Part shown: in pieces, positions 27,707 through 35,695 of the stretch | Numbering within the stretch: the first letter of the stretch is position 1 | How the letters are laid out: the number at the start of each line of letters is the position of its first letter | NCBI GenBank assembly: GCA_017416485.1 | Contig: JAFQCH010000023.1 | Coordinates: forward strand, 187,262-251,261 | Origin: Clostridia bacterium | Lineage (GTDB): Bacteria > Bacillota > Clostridia > Oscillospirales > Acutalibacteraceae | DNA: 64,000 nt | Direction of reading: 5' to 3' | Program-made: the position numbers and the translations under genes | The notes under the pieces: model-generated | Told to the model about the DNA's origin: nothing | What the model saw: the letters and a program-made list of their open reading frames with translations, nothing else | Databases searched by the model: none

Positions 27707-28464
27707 TGGATTTTCCCCACCTTTTCTTTTATTTTCTGTATGTCTTTTATCATATTTGATTTGAACCCCAGATAGCTGAATAAATATGTGTATTCAATAA
27801 GAAGATTGCCGTCAAAACCGACGGATAAAATTTTATCTAAAAGTGCATCAATATAATCGGGCTTGTATTTCGGAAATTGTTCCCGCATCTGTTCAGAGAA
27901 AGAAATATGCACACTTTCCAGATAAGGAGTCGTTCGCTCAATTCTGTCAAGGTCATATTCTTTTCGACGATAACGGGACTGAAAATATGTTTTGAAATTA
28001 TCACGGTCAATATCTTTGCAAATTTTCAAAAAGGCATCCGTATTGTTGTTATAGGTATTGTCATGACATTCGGGGCAGACGGTGAGGTTGTATTTCACCG
28101 CAACTTCGCAGATGTTTTTCGCATCTTCAACAAGGGAATTATACATATCGGCGTCAGTCAGTTCGCTGTCGTTTTTACCCAGCCATACACGTACAGCGGA
28201 TGCACCCATTGTTTTTGCAATTTCGCAGATTGTCTGCCATTCTTCCGTCTTTTTACTGCTTACGCAATAATAACTGCCGTAAGAGCAAATCTTGATACCG
28301 GCTTCATCACAAAGTTTTTTTGCCAGTTTCGCCGAAGCGATATCTGTTACATGGATGTCGCCGCCCCATTCAATGCAATCAACCTTCGCCTGTGATGCAA
28401 TATCAACGATTTTATCAAGTTTTCTTATCTGCCTGAAAGATGTGGATGTAAAACCGATCTGCAT
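27703..28464 (-). CDS. sugar phosphate isomerase/epimerase family TIM-barrel protein
   Basis: This 253-residue protein is of the xylose-isomerase-like / AP-endonuclease-2 TIM-barrel family. Metal-site candidates are the glutamate in DCIEWGGDIHV, the His/Glu pair in VCPECHDN and ESVHISF. Family members isomerise or epimerise sugars and sugar acids. It heads the operon that continues through the hydroxyacid dehydrogenase gene to the large anchored protein gene, and has its own promoter. Substrate unknown. Confidence 0.82.
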   Translation of the reverse strand: MQIGFTSTSFRQIRKLDKIVDIASQAKVDCIEWGGDIHVTDIASAKLAKKLCDEAGIKICSYGSYYCVSSKKTEEWQTICEIAKTMGASAVRVWLGKNDSELTDADMYNSLVEDAKNICEVAVKYNLTVCPECHDNTYNNNTDAFLKICKDIDRDNFKTYFQSRYRRKEYDLDRIERTTPYLESVHISFSEQMREQFPKYKPDYIDALLDKILSVGFDGNLLIEYTYLFSYLGFKSNMIKDIQKIKEKVGKIQ

Positions 28465-28501
28465 AATGTGCCTCTCATTATCTTTTTTTATTTCAAAGAA
28501 A

Positions 28502-28530
28502 ATTATATCATCCGATCAAACAAAAAGCAA
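28502..28530 (-). promoter_or_regulatory. sigma-A promoter of the isomerase-dehydrogenase operon
   Basis: On the minus strand TTGCTT (28530-28525) and TATAAT (28507-28502) are 17 bp apart. A divergent TATAAT for the deacetylase-like gene is at 28614-28619 without a clear -35 box. Confidence 0.6.
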
Positions 28531-28649
28531 CTATAAATCGAATGTTCGCAGTTTGCCGATTGTATGACAAATAATGTTTACAAATTATACATTTTTAACT
28601 GATCATAATTTGTTATAATGAATACAAATAATAGGAAAGCGGTGTTATC

Positions 28650-29522
28650 ATGGCAAAATATCTTATTGTAAATGCTGATGACTGCGGCATGTGCGAGGCT
28701 GCCAATAAAGCAGTTTTTGAATTGCTTGAAGGTGGATTTTTAAAATCAACAACCATTATGATGCCTTGTGCTTATGCTGAAGATGCAGTTCGTTATTCAA
28801 TCGAACATCCGGAATTTGCTATGGGGATCCATCTGACAGCAACTGCCGAGTGGCAGGATTGGCGTTGGAAGCCGTTGACGGACGGAAAAAGCCTTGTGGA
28901 TGAAGACGGTTATATGTGGCACAACTGTATACAGGTTACAAAAAACGCAAAATTGGATGAACTTGAAAAAGAGGTCAGAGCTCAAATTGACAAGGCACTG
29001 AAGATGGGTATGAAACCTTCTCACATTGACAATCACATGGGCTCGCTTTACGGTCACATCGGTCTTCGTTTTGAATTACTGAAAATGACGCTTAAGGTCT
29101 GTGGTGAATACGGCTATGCTTATCGACTGTACACAAAAGCAGACAAGCGTGTGCAGCCTGCCGATACACCGTATATTCTCCATTACATTTCTTCCTTGAT
29201 AGGCAAAAAATGGGGGAAGAAATTCAACGTACTTATGCCTGATTATCTTTTATTCCCGAACTGGACAAAAGAAATGCGTCAGGGAACTTATGAACAATAC
29301 AAAAAGCACATCCTGAATATCTGGACAAACATTCCCGACGGAGTAACAGAAACCTTTGTGCATCCCGCACTTGAATGCGATGAACTCAAGAACATTACCG
29401 GTTCGTGGCAGGATCGAGTATGGGAATACCAACTGATGAAGGATCCCGAAACGCATCAATACCTCAAAGATCACGGAATAGAAATGATCAATTATCGTGA
29501 TTATATCGCAATGCAAAAATAA
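28650..29522 (+). CDS. ChbG/HpnK (YdjC-like) carbohydrate deacetylase
   Basis: This 290-residue protein has the YdjC-family metal motif NADDCGM at residues 8-14, a histidine in GIHLTATAEW and another in PSHIDNHMG. Known members remove N-acetyl groups from chitooligosaccharides or hopanoid sugars in the cytoplasm. It is transcribed away from the isomerase/hydroxyacid dehydrogenase operon across a shared 185-bp region, so joint regulation in glycan use is plausible. An AGGAAAGCGG site precedes the ATG. Confidence 0.85.
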   Translation: MAKYLIVNADDCGMCEAANKAVFELLEGGFLKSTTIMMPCAYAEDAVRYSIEHPEFAMGIHLTATAEWQDWRWKPLTDGKSLVDEDGYMWHNCIQVTKNAKLDELEKEVRAQIDKALKMGMKPSHIDNHMGSLYGHIGLRFELLKMTLKVCGEYGYAYRLYTKADKRVQPADTPYILHYISSLIGKKWGKKFNVLMPDYLLFPNWTKEMRQGTYEQYKKHILNIWTNIPDGVTETFVHPALECDELKNITGSWQDRVWEYQLMKDPETHQYLKDHGIEMINYRDYIAMQK

Positions 29523-29567
29523 CAGCAGTTTTTACAAAAATATTTTCATTTTATTGTGAAAAAGTAC

Positions 29568-29596
29568 TTGCAAAATGAAAATGTTTGTGTTATAAT
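29568..29596 (+). promoter_or_regulatory. sigma-A promoter of rpsB-tsf
   Basis: TTGCAA (29568-29573) and TATAAT (29591-29596) are 17 bp apart, giving an RNA leader of about 90 nt before rpsB. Confidence 0.75.
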
Positions 29597-29612
29597 TCTT
29601 GAGCAAATCGCA

Positions 29613-29667
29613 CGCAATCGGATTTATGCAGTGTGCACTTCGGTGTCTGCGTAAGATGAAGATTGCG
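29613..29667 (+). ncRNA. candidate structured mRNA leader of rpsB
   Basis: A 7-bp stem, CGCAATC (29613-29619) with GATTGCG (29661-29667), encloses a second stem ATGCAG (29626-29631) with CTGCGT (29647-29652), whose tip is a TTCG tetraloop on a short stem. It lies wholly in the untranslated leader, ahead of the AGGAGG site at 29681. Autogenous control by protein S2 is a reasonable guess, since many ribosomal operons use such leaders. Confidence 0.5.
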
Positions 29668-29695
29668 GAGGTGTAACAAAAGGAGGAAAAAACAA

Positions 29696-30436
29696 ATGTC
29701 AGTAGTATCCATGAAACAGCTTCTCGAAGCAGGCGTCCACTTTGGACATCAGACCCGTAGATGGAACCCCAAAATGGCTCCCTACATCTTCACAGAACGC
29801 AACGGCATCTACATCATCGACCTTCAGAAGACGGTCAAAAAGCTGGAAGATGCTTACATGTTCGTTCGTGAACTTTCCGCTAACGGCGGCGACATTCTCT
29901 TTGTCGGTACCAAAAAGCAGGCTATGGATTCCATCAAGGAAGAAGCAATCCGTTGCGAAATGCCTTTCGTCAATGCACGTTGGCTCGGCGGTATGCTTAC
30001 CAACTTCAACACCATCAAGAAGAGAATCAAAAGACTTGAACAGCTCACCGCTATGGAAACAGACGGCACTTTCGATCTGCTTCCCAAGAAGGAAGTTGCA
30101 AAGCTCAAGCTCGAAAGAGAAAAGCTTGAAAAGTTCCTCGGCGGTATCACCGGCATGAAGAGACAGCCCGCTGCCATGTTCATCGTTGACCCCCGCAAGG
30201 AAAGAATTGCTGTTCTTGAAGCAAAGAAACTTCATATTCCGATCGTAGCTATCGTTGATACCAACTGCGATCCCGACGAAATCGACTATGTTATCCCCGG
30301 CAACGACGACGCCATCAGAGCTGTTAAGCTGATTGCAGGCGCTATTGCTGATGCTGTTATCGAAGGCAGACAGGGTGAAACCACTGCTGCTGTTGCAGAA
30401 GAAGCTGCTGAAGAAACCGCAGATTTCGCTGAATAA
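29696..30436 (+). CDS. rpsB: 30S ribosomal protein S2
   Basis: This 246-residue protein is a standard bacterial S2, opening with [19 protein letters not shown]. It joins the small subunit late and helps to recruit S1 where that is present. The ATG at 29696 follows AGGAGG; an upstream ATG at 29663 lies in the leader and is rejected. The last 25 residues are Ala/Glu-rich, as in many Clostridia. It is followed by tsf, the classic order. Confidence 0.98.
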   Translation: MSVVSMKQLLEAGVHFGHQTRRWNPKMAPYIFTERNGIYIIDLQKTVKKLEDAYMFVRELSANGGDILFVGTKKQAMDSIKEEAIRCEMPFVNARWLGGMLTNFNTIKKRIKRLEQLTAMETDGTFDLLPKKEVAKLKLEREKLEKFLGGITGMKRQPAAMFIVDPRKERIAVLEAKKLHIPIVAIVDTNCDPDEIDYVIPGNDDAIRAVKLIAGAIADAVIEGRQGETTAAVAEEAAEETADFAE

Positions 30437-30451
30437 GAAACAATAATATCG

Positions 30452-30484
30452 GACGCCTGTACCCGCGGTGCGGGCGTCATTTTA
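30452..30484 (+). terminator. intercistronic hairpin between rpsB and tsf
   Basis: GACG (30452-30455) pairs with CGTC (30475-30478), and an inner CCCGC/GCGGG stem (30462-30466 with 30470-30474) stacks within. Only a short T-run follows, so partial termination or RNA processing between the genes is more likely than full stop. Confidence 0.55.
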
Positions 30485-30505
30485 AAATTACAGGAGGATA
30501 AAATT

Positions 30506-31435
30506 ATGGCATTTACCGCAAAAGACGTACAGGCTCTTCGTGAAAAGACCGGCGCAGGCATGATGGATTGCAAAAAAGCTCTTACCGAAGCTGATGGCGA
30601 TATGGATAAGGCAGTTGACGTTCTTCGTGAAAGAGGACTTGCTCTTGCTACTAAAAAAGCAGGCAGAGTCGCAGCAGAAGGCGTTGTTCTTGCTTACAAT
30701 GACGAAGAAAAGAACATCGGTGTTCTCGTTGAAGTTAACTCCGAAACTGACTTCGTTGCTAAGAACGAAAAGTTCCAGAACCTTGTTCTCGATGTTGCAA
30801 AGACCATCGTTAACGAAAATCCCGCTGATGTTGATGCTCTTCTGACCCTCAAACTTGCAGGTTCCGAAGATACCGTTCAGGAAGCATTCCAGAACGCTGT
30901 TCTTTCCATCGGCGAAAATATGAAGATCCGCCGTTTTGTTCGTCACGAAGGCATCGTTTCCACCTACATTCATGCAGGCGGCAGCGTTGGTGTTATGGTC
31001 ACTTTTGACTGCGCTGACGAATCTTACAAGTCTGAAGCATTCAAGGCTATGGGTAAAGACGTTGCAATGCAGGTTGCTGCTATGAATCCGCAGTATCTTG
31101 AAGGGGCAACTGTTCCCGCTGATGTTATCGACCACGAAAAGGGCATCATGATTGCGCAGATGAAAGAAGATCCCAAGATGGCCAATAAACCCGAAAAGGT
31201 TATGGAAGGCATCATCGCAGGTAAGATCAACAAGTTCTTCAAGGAAGTTTGCCTTCTTGATCAGGCTTTCGTTAAGGATGACAGCGTTAATGTCAGAACT
31301 TATGTTGCCAACACGGCAAAGGAACTCGGCGGTGCTTTCACCGTTAACGGTTTCTATCGTTTCGCTAAGGGCGAAGGTCTTGCAAAACGTGAAGACAATT
31401 TTGCTGACGAAGTCGCTAGCATGATGGGCAAATAA
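30506..31435 (+). CDS. tsf: elongation factor Ts
   Basis: This 309-residue protein exchanges GDP for GTP on EF-Tu. The N-terminal UBA-like segment with VQALREKTGAGMMDCKKAL and the TDFVAKN motif are diagnostic. It is translated from an AGGAGG site 70 bp after rpsB. Length is normal. Confidence 0.98.
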   Translation: MAFTAKDVQALREKTGAGMMDCKKALTEADGDMDKAVDVLRERGLALATKKAGRVAAEGVVLAYNDEEKNIGVLVEVNSETDFVAKNEKFQNLVLDVAKTIVNENPADVDALLTLKLAGSEDTVQEAFQNAVLSIGENMKIRRFVRHEGIVSTYIHAGGSVGVMVTFDCADESYKSEAFKAMGKDVAMQVAAMNPQYLEGATVPADVIDHEKGIMIAQMKEDPKMANKPEKVMEGIIAGKINKFFKEVCLLDQAFVKDDSVNVRTYVANTAKELGGAFTVNGFYRFAKGEGLAKREDNFADEVASMMGK

Positions 31436-31447
31436 TTAAACTTTGTA

Positions 31448-31477
31448 AGCGGCGCAAATTCTGCGCCGCTTTTTTCT
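31448..31477 (+). terminator. terminator of the rpsB-tsf operon
   Basis: A perfect nine-pair GC-rich stem (31448-31456 with 31462-31470) is followed by T6. Confidence 0.92.
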
Positions 31478-31479
31478 TA

Positions 31480-31509
31480 TGTATATATTCATTTGCAATA
31501 CGCATATAA
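31480..31509 (+). promoter_or_regulatory. possible forespore-type promoter of cwlD
   Basis: TGTATA (31480-31485) and CATATAA (31503-31509) are 17 bp apart. They resemble the Bacillus sigma-G pattern TGAATA/CATACTA with a few mismatches. This would suit cwlD, which acts in spore cortex formation, but AT-rich DNA gives such matches by chance. Confidence 0.35.
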
Positions 31510-31541
31510 ATAAAAAAATCTTTATTTCAGGAGTATTGCAA

Positions 31542-32261
31542 ATGAATGTACACAAGAAGTTGTTCAGCATTAGTCTTGTTTTGATTGCATGTTTTTTTCT
31601 TTCTCTTCTCTATATCACAAATCAAGAAAATGCTTTTCCGACAACCACAGAAGTCTGCGGTGTTCCATTGCTTATTATTGATGCAGGGCACGGTGGGGAA
31701 GATGGCGGTGCGATTGCAATTGACGGAACTTACGAAAAAGATATTAACTTGCAAATCGCATTGCAACTGCAAGAAATCTGTTCTTTGTTTGGAATGGACA
31801 GTATTATGATCCGTACAACCGATACAGATCTTGCCGACCATACGCTTCCGACTATCAGAAAAAGAAAGATATCGGATATCAATGCCCGTATGGAAATATT
31901 AAACAGTAATCCGCATGCGGTTTATGTCGGAATCCATCAGAATCACTATAAGGATGCACGCATCTGCGGTTTGCAGGTTTTCTATTCAAATGGCACAGAC
32001 ATTAGCCGACAAATCGCTGATTCTGTGCAGGTGTATACATCTTCATCGTTGCAACCCGATAATACCCGAAAAACAAAAGCAGCAGGGGAGGATATATATC
32101 TATTGCATCATGCCAAATTGCCTGCAATTATGGTAGAATGCGGCTTTATATCCAATGAAGAAGAATGCAGACTTTTAAAGGAACCCGCCTACGGCACAAA
32201 AATATCCCTTTGCATTGCAGGGGGATTGATGAATTATTACACAACAGAGAGGATTGCTTGA
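31542..32261 (+). CDS. cwlD: N-acetylmuramoyl-L-alanine amidase, CwlD type
   Basis: This 239-residue zinc amidase removes peptide side chains from muramic acid, a step towards muramic-delta-lactam in spore cortex. An N-terminal hydrophobic segment (about 7-25) is a signal or anchor. Zinc ligands appear in DAGHGGEDGG and GIHQNHY, with the catalytic glutamate in MVECGFISNEEE. Length matches Bacillus CwlD closely and no SH3, SPOR or repeat domain is attached, which separates it from vegetative amidases. The ATG at 31542 follows CAGGAG. radA follows without a gap. Confidence 0.85.
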   Translation: MNVHKKLFSISLVLIACFFLSLLYITNQENAFPTTTEVCGVPLLIIDAGHGGEDGGAIAIDGTYEKDINLQIALQLQEICSLFGMDSIMIRTTDTDLADHTLPTIRKRKISDINARMEILNSNPHAVYVGIHQNHYKDARICGLQVFYSNGTDISRQIADSVQVYTSSSLQPDNTRKTKAAGEDIYLLHHAKLPAIMVECGFISNEEECRLLKEPAYGTKISLCIAGGLMNYYTTERIA

Positions 32262-33641
32262 ATGGCACCCAAAGTAAAAACAATTTACGTTTGCAGCAGT
32301 TGCGGTTGCACAGCACCAAAGTGGTGCGGTCAGTGCCCTGATTGCGGTGAATGGAATACAATGAATGAAGAAATCCGCACACCGACTTCAGTTTCGCCGA
32401 AATCGGTTGGTGGTAATATGCAATTTTCTGCCGCAAAGCGTTTAAATGAAATTACGGAAGAAAACACCGCGAGGTATGATACAGGCATCGGTGAGTTGAA
32501 TCGCGTTTTGGGCGGCGGACTTGTAAAGGGCTCACTTGTGTTGCTTTCAGGCGACCCCGGCATCGGCAAATCGACCATTCTTTTGCAGGCATGTGAAAAC
32601 CTCGGAAAAAAGCATAAAATCCTTTATGTAGCAGGAGAGGAGTCTGCTCATCAAATCAAAAGTCGCGCTTTGCGCCTTGGTGTAAAAACTGAAAATCTTT
32701 ACATTTTGTGCGAAACCGATACGCAATACATTTGTGAATATATGCGTACGGAATCACCTGATATTGTTATTATTGACTCTGTTCAAACACTTGCAATCAG
32801 TGAAATTCAATCTCTGCCCGGCAGCATCACGCAAGTCAGAGAAAGCACAAATCTGCTTATGCGTGCGGCAAAAAGTTTGAACATTCCTGTTTTTATTGTC
32901 GGCCATGTTAATAAGGACGGGAACATTGCCGGGCCTAAAGTGCTTGAACATATTGTGGACTGTGTTTTATATTTTGAAGGTGAAAAGCATGTTGCATGCC
33001 GCATTTTGCGCGCTGTCAAAAATCGATTCGGTTCTACAAATGAAATCGGCGTGTTTGAAATGTGTGAACAAGGATTGTTAGAAGTAACAAATCCATCCAA
33101 AATGCTCATTTCAGGCAGAGCAAAGAATGCCTCGGGGTCCTGTATTACATGCACGATGGAGGGCTCGAGGCCGATTCTGGCTGAAGTTCAAGGTCTTGTT
33201 ACAACTTCAGGATTCGGCAATCCGCGCCGCATGTCAACAGGATTTGATTATAACCGAACTGCTATGCTTTTGGCGGTTCTTGAAAAGCGTGCAGGTTATT
33301 TCTTCGGCAACATGGATTGCTATGTCAATATTGCAGGCGGCTTACGGCTGGACGAGCCTGCTGCTGATTTATCGGTTGCCGTTTCCTTGGTTTCCAGCAT
33401 GAAAGATACTGTTGTGCCTGAAAATATCCTCATTTTCGGCGAAATCGGGCTTTCCGGGGAGGTTCGCTCCGTAAACAGCTGTGAACAGCGAATTCGCGAA
33501 GGAATCCGACTTGGTTTTGAAAAATGTATCATTCCGTATCACAACAAAAAACAGCTATCTAAAAATTGGAGCGACCAAATTGAAATTATCGGTGTTCATA
33601 CTGTTCGCGAAGCGGTTATTGAAGCCGGCGGTAGCTTCTGA
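32262..33641 (+). CDS. radA: DNA repair protein RadA/Sms
   Basis: This 459-residue RecA-like ATPase promotes branch migration in recombination. A four-cysteine zinc finger (CSSCG then CGQCPDC) opens the protein; Walker A is GDPGIGKST, the KNRFG motif is in AVKNRFGST, and the C-terminal Lon-like domain is complete. Its ATG directly follows the cwlD stop, and its stop overlaps the next start (TGATGA). Confidence 0.97.
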   Translation: MAPKVKTIYVCSSCGCTAPKWCGQCPDCGEWNTMNEEIRTPTSVSPKSVGGNMQFSAAKRLNEITEENTARYDTGIGELNRVLGGGLVKGSLVLLSGDPGIGKSTILLQACENLGKKHKILYVAGEESAHQIKSRALRLGVKTENLYILCETDTQYICEYMRTESPDIVIIDSVQTLAISEIQSLPGSITQVRESTNLLMRAAKSLNIPVFIVGHVNKDGNIAGPKVLEHIVDCVLYFEGEKHVACRILRAVKNRFGSTNEIGVFEMCEQGLLEVTNPSKMLISGRAKNASGSCITCTMEGSRPILAEVQGLVTTSGFGNPRRMSTGFDYNRTAMLLAVLEKRAGYFFGNMDCYVNIAGGLRLDEPAADLSVAVSLVSSMKDTVVPENILIFGEIGLSGEVRSVNSCEQRIREGIRLGFEKCIIPYHNKKQLSKNWSDQIEIIGVHTVREAVIEAGGSF

Positions 33642-34384
33642 TGAATTTCGGAATTATTCCCACGCCGCATCTGCCGACAGGGAAGGTTTGTCATTTATTA
33701 TGCGGCGAAATTTCAAAGGAATTGCAAAATTCGCTGTTGCAACATGTAGATTCGCTGCTTATCACAGAAGCGGAGTCCAATATAGAACGGTCACTGTGTA
33801 ATCATGCTGATCTTTCAGTCTGTCCTTTGCCGGAAAAACAGATAATACTCTCAAAAACGCAATCGAATTTAAAAGAAAAATTGATTTCACTCGGATTTTA
33901 TGTTATAATGCAAGATGTTGTCAGATCACCATACCCTAAAGATTGTTTGTTGAATTTCGTTGATACTGCATATTATTGCATATATAATAAGAACATTCAC
34001 ACTAATGCGATATTTCGCACAGATCAAAAAACAGCAACAACAAAACAAGGTTACATAAAATGTTCGGTAGCACCGATTGCACCCAATGCAATTCTGACGG
34101 ATGATCCCGGGATTGCAAAGGCAGCAGAAAAACTGGATATACAAGTTTGCTGTGTTGCAAAAGGGGATATTCAATTACAAGGATATTCTTACGGCTTCAT
34201 CGGCGGTTGTTGCGGCAAATTAAGCGAACACACTTTGGCATTTTGCGGCAATCTTGAATCACATCGCGAACATAAAAAAATAAGCGAATTTTTAAAACAG
34301 TATGATATTGAACCAATCAATCTGATTGATTCACAGTTAACGGATGTTGGAAGTTTAATACCTTTAACACAAAAGAAAGGTTGA
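33641..34384 (+). CDS. DUF6873-type protein (predicted GME fold)
   Basis: This 247-residue protein fits, from my recollection of the family, the DUF6873 group predicted to adopt the guanidino-group-modifying fold. Candidate motifs are DVVRSPYPKDCLLN in the middle and GYSYGFIGGCCGKL in the C-terminal third, with a conserved-looking double cysteine. Enzymatic activity is unknown. It is coupled to radA by an overlapping stop/start and precedes a tiny membrane-protein ORF. Confidence 0.65.
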   Translation: MNFGIIPTPHLPTGKVCHLLCGEISKELQNSLLQHVDSLLITEAESNIERSLCNHADLSVCPLPEKQIILSKTQSNLKEKLISLGFYVIMQDVVRSPYPKDCLLNFVDTAYYCIYNKNIHTNAIFRTDQKTATTKQGYIKCSVAPIAPNAILTDDPGIAKAAEKLDIQVCCVAKGDIQLQGYSYGFIGGCCGKLSEHTLAFCGNLESHREHKKISEFLKQYDIEPINLIDSQLTDVGSLIPLTQKKG

Positions 34385-34390
34385 AGAAAT

Positions 34391-34507
34391 ATGAGAAAGA
34401 AAGTTATGGATGCAAAAGCAAACAGAAGTGCAACAATTGTTATTGTCATATTGAGTATTGCCATTATGCGCATAATTAAAAAATACGGCAAGGAACAAAA
34501 GGATTAA
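34391..34507 (+). CDS. 38-residue putative single-pass membrane peptide
   Basis: A short frame starts seven bases after the DUF6873 gene. It encodes a basic N-terminus, one hydrophobic helix (about residues 14-28, ATIVIVILSIAIMRI) and a Lys-rich tail. An AAAGG site lies upstream within the end of the previous gene. Its position in the operon and its positive-inside topology support a real gene, but it is short enough to be chance. Confidence 0.4.
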   Translation: MRKKVMDAKANRSATIVIVILSIAIMRIIKKYGKEQKD

Positions 34508-34570
34508 GCATTTTTAGTCACAGCAATGTAAGGTGAGTGCAAAGAAAATTGCTCGGAGAAGATTTGTCTT

Positions 34571-34602
34571 GAATTATACAAAATCAATATTTTGTATAAT
34601 TC
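34571..34602. promoter_or_regulatory. perfect 14-bp inverted repeat upstream of the Xer gene
   Basis: GAATTATACAAAAT (34571-34584) is the exact reverse complement of 34589-34602, with a four-base spacer CAAT. No T-run follows, so it is not an obvious terminator. It holds a TATAAT at 34595-34600; a TTGAAT at 34569-34574 would give a promoter with a long 20-bp spacer. An operator or recombinase-related site is possible. Confidence 0.5.
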
Positions 34603-34690
34603 AGGGGATAGAAAAACAGGCAAATCAGCCACTTCGGGCTGTTTATATCATTTTGCAGTATCATTACATTGCTTTGAAAGGATTTTAACC

Positions 34691-35695
34691 ATGGCTATTG
34701 CTCGCAGCACATTACCGCAATTGTTGCGCGAATTTTTGATTGACTTGAATGTTGTCAAAAATAAATCCAATTTAACAGTTGAAGAATACGCTTCGGATCT
34801 GCGTACATTTCTTTTGTATATTGCATCAAAACAATCCGATGAAAAAGATTTTTCAAAGATAGATATTACATATTTTACGGCTGATGATTTTGCAAAACTG
34901 ACAAATGATGATGTCTATGAATTTCTGGCATTCTGCAAAACCGAACGTAATAATTCAGCAAAAACCAGAGCCAGAAAATTGTCTTCCATCAGGACATTTT
35001 ATCGTTTTCTTGCAAACCGACATCATATTCCGACAAATCCGATGTCAAATCTTGAATCTCCGAAAATTGAAAAAACTTTGCCCAAGTTTTTGACTCTTGA
35101 GCAAAGCATTGATTTGTTGAATTGTATTGACGGACCGAACAAAGAACGTGACTTTTGTATAATAACTTTGTTTTTAAATTGCGGCATGCGCTTGGCTGAA
35201 TTGGTTTCCTTAAATTATAATGATATTTCATATACTAAGAACTCCGTATATGTTATTATAACCGGAAAAGGAAATAAGCAACGTATGGTGTATCTGAATC
35301 AGGCTTGCGTCGACTCCATTGCAGCATATATGCGGGTTCGTCCGAAAGACGGCGTTGTTGACAAAAATGCGCTGTTTCTGAGCGACCGCCGACAGCGAAT
35401 CAGCCCGAAAACCGTGCAACATCTTGTCAAAACATATCTGGAAAAAGCAGGCCTTGGGGATGGATATTCCGTTCATAAATTAAGACACACTGCCGCCACA
35501 TTGATGTACCAGCACGGACATGTTGATACGCTTGCACTAAAAGAGATTCTCGGACATGAAAGTCTTGCAACTACACAAATTTACACACACGTATCACCGC
35601 AGCAGTTGAAGGCAGCAGCAGACAGTAATCCGTTGGCTTCTTTCAAAGCAACAAAATCAAATGACAATTCAAACAGCGATGACAGCAACAATTGA
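34691..35695 (+). CDS. tyrosine recombinase, XerC/XerD type
   Basis: This 334-residue site-specific recombinase has the SAM-like N-terminal domain and a complete catalytic set: R167 in CGMRLAEL, K193 in GKGNKQR, H262 and R265 in HKLRH, H289 in LGHES and the nucleophile Y298 in QIYTHV. It most likely acts with or as the Xer system that resolves chromosome dimers. A neighbouring spoIIM-like gene matches the xerD neighbourhood of Bacillus, which favours XerD. The ATG at 34691 follows GAAAGGA. The C-terminus has a short Asn/Ser/Asp tail. It overlaps the convergent spoIIM-like gene by 27 bp. Confidence 0.9.
   Translation: MAIARSTLPQLLREFLIDLNVVKNKSNLTVEEYASDLRTFLLYIASKQSDEKDFSKIDITYFTADDFAKLTNDDVYEFLAFCKTERNNSAKTRARKLSSIRTFYRFLANRHHIPTNPMSNLESPKIEKTLPKFLTLEQSIDLLNCIDGPNKERDFCIITLFLNCGMRLAELVSLNYNDISYTKNSVYVIITGKGNKQRMVYLNQACVDSIAAYMRVRPKDGVVDKNALFLSDRRQRISPKTVQHLVKTYLEKAGLGDGYSVHKLRHTAATLMYQHGHVDTLALKEILGHESLATTQIYTHVSPQQLKAAADSNPLASFKATKSNDNSNSDDSNN

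Noticed and set aside
34691..35695. Xer-type gene as integrase of a mobile element
   Set aside because: No attachment-site duplication, no phage or transfer genes and a housekeeping neighbourhood (radA, spoIIM-like); it fits a chromosomal Xer protein better.
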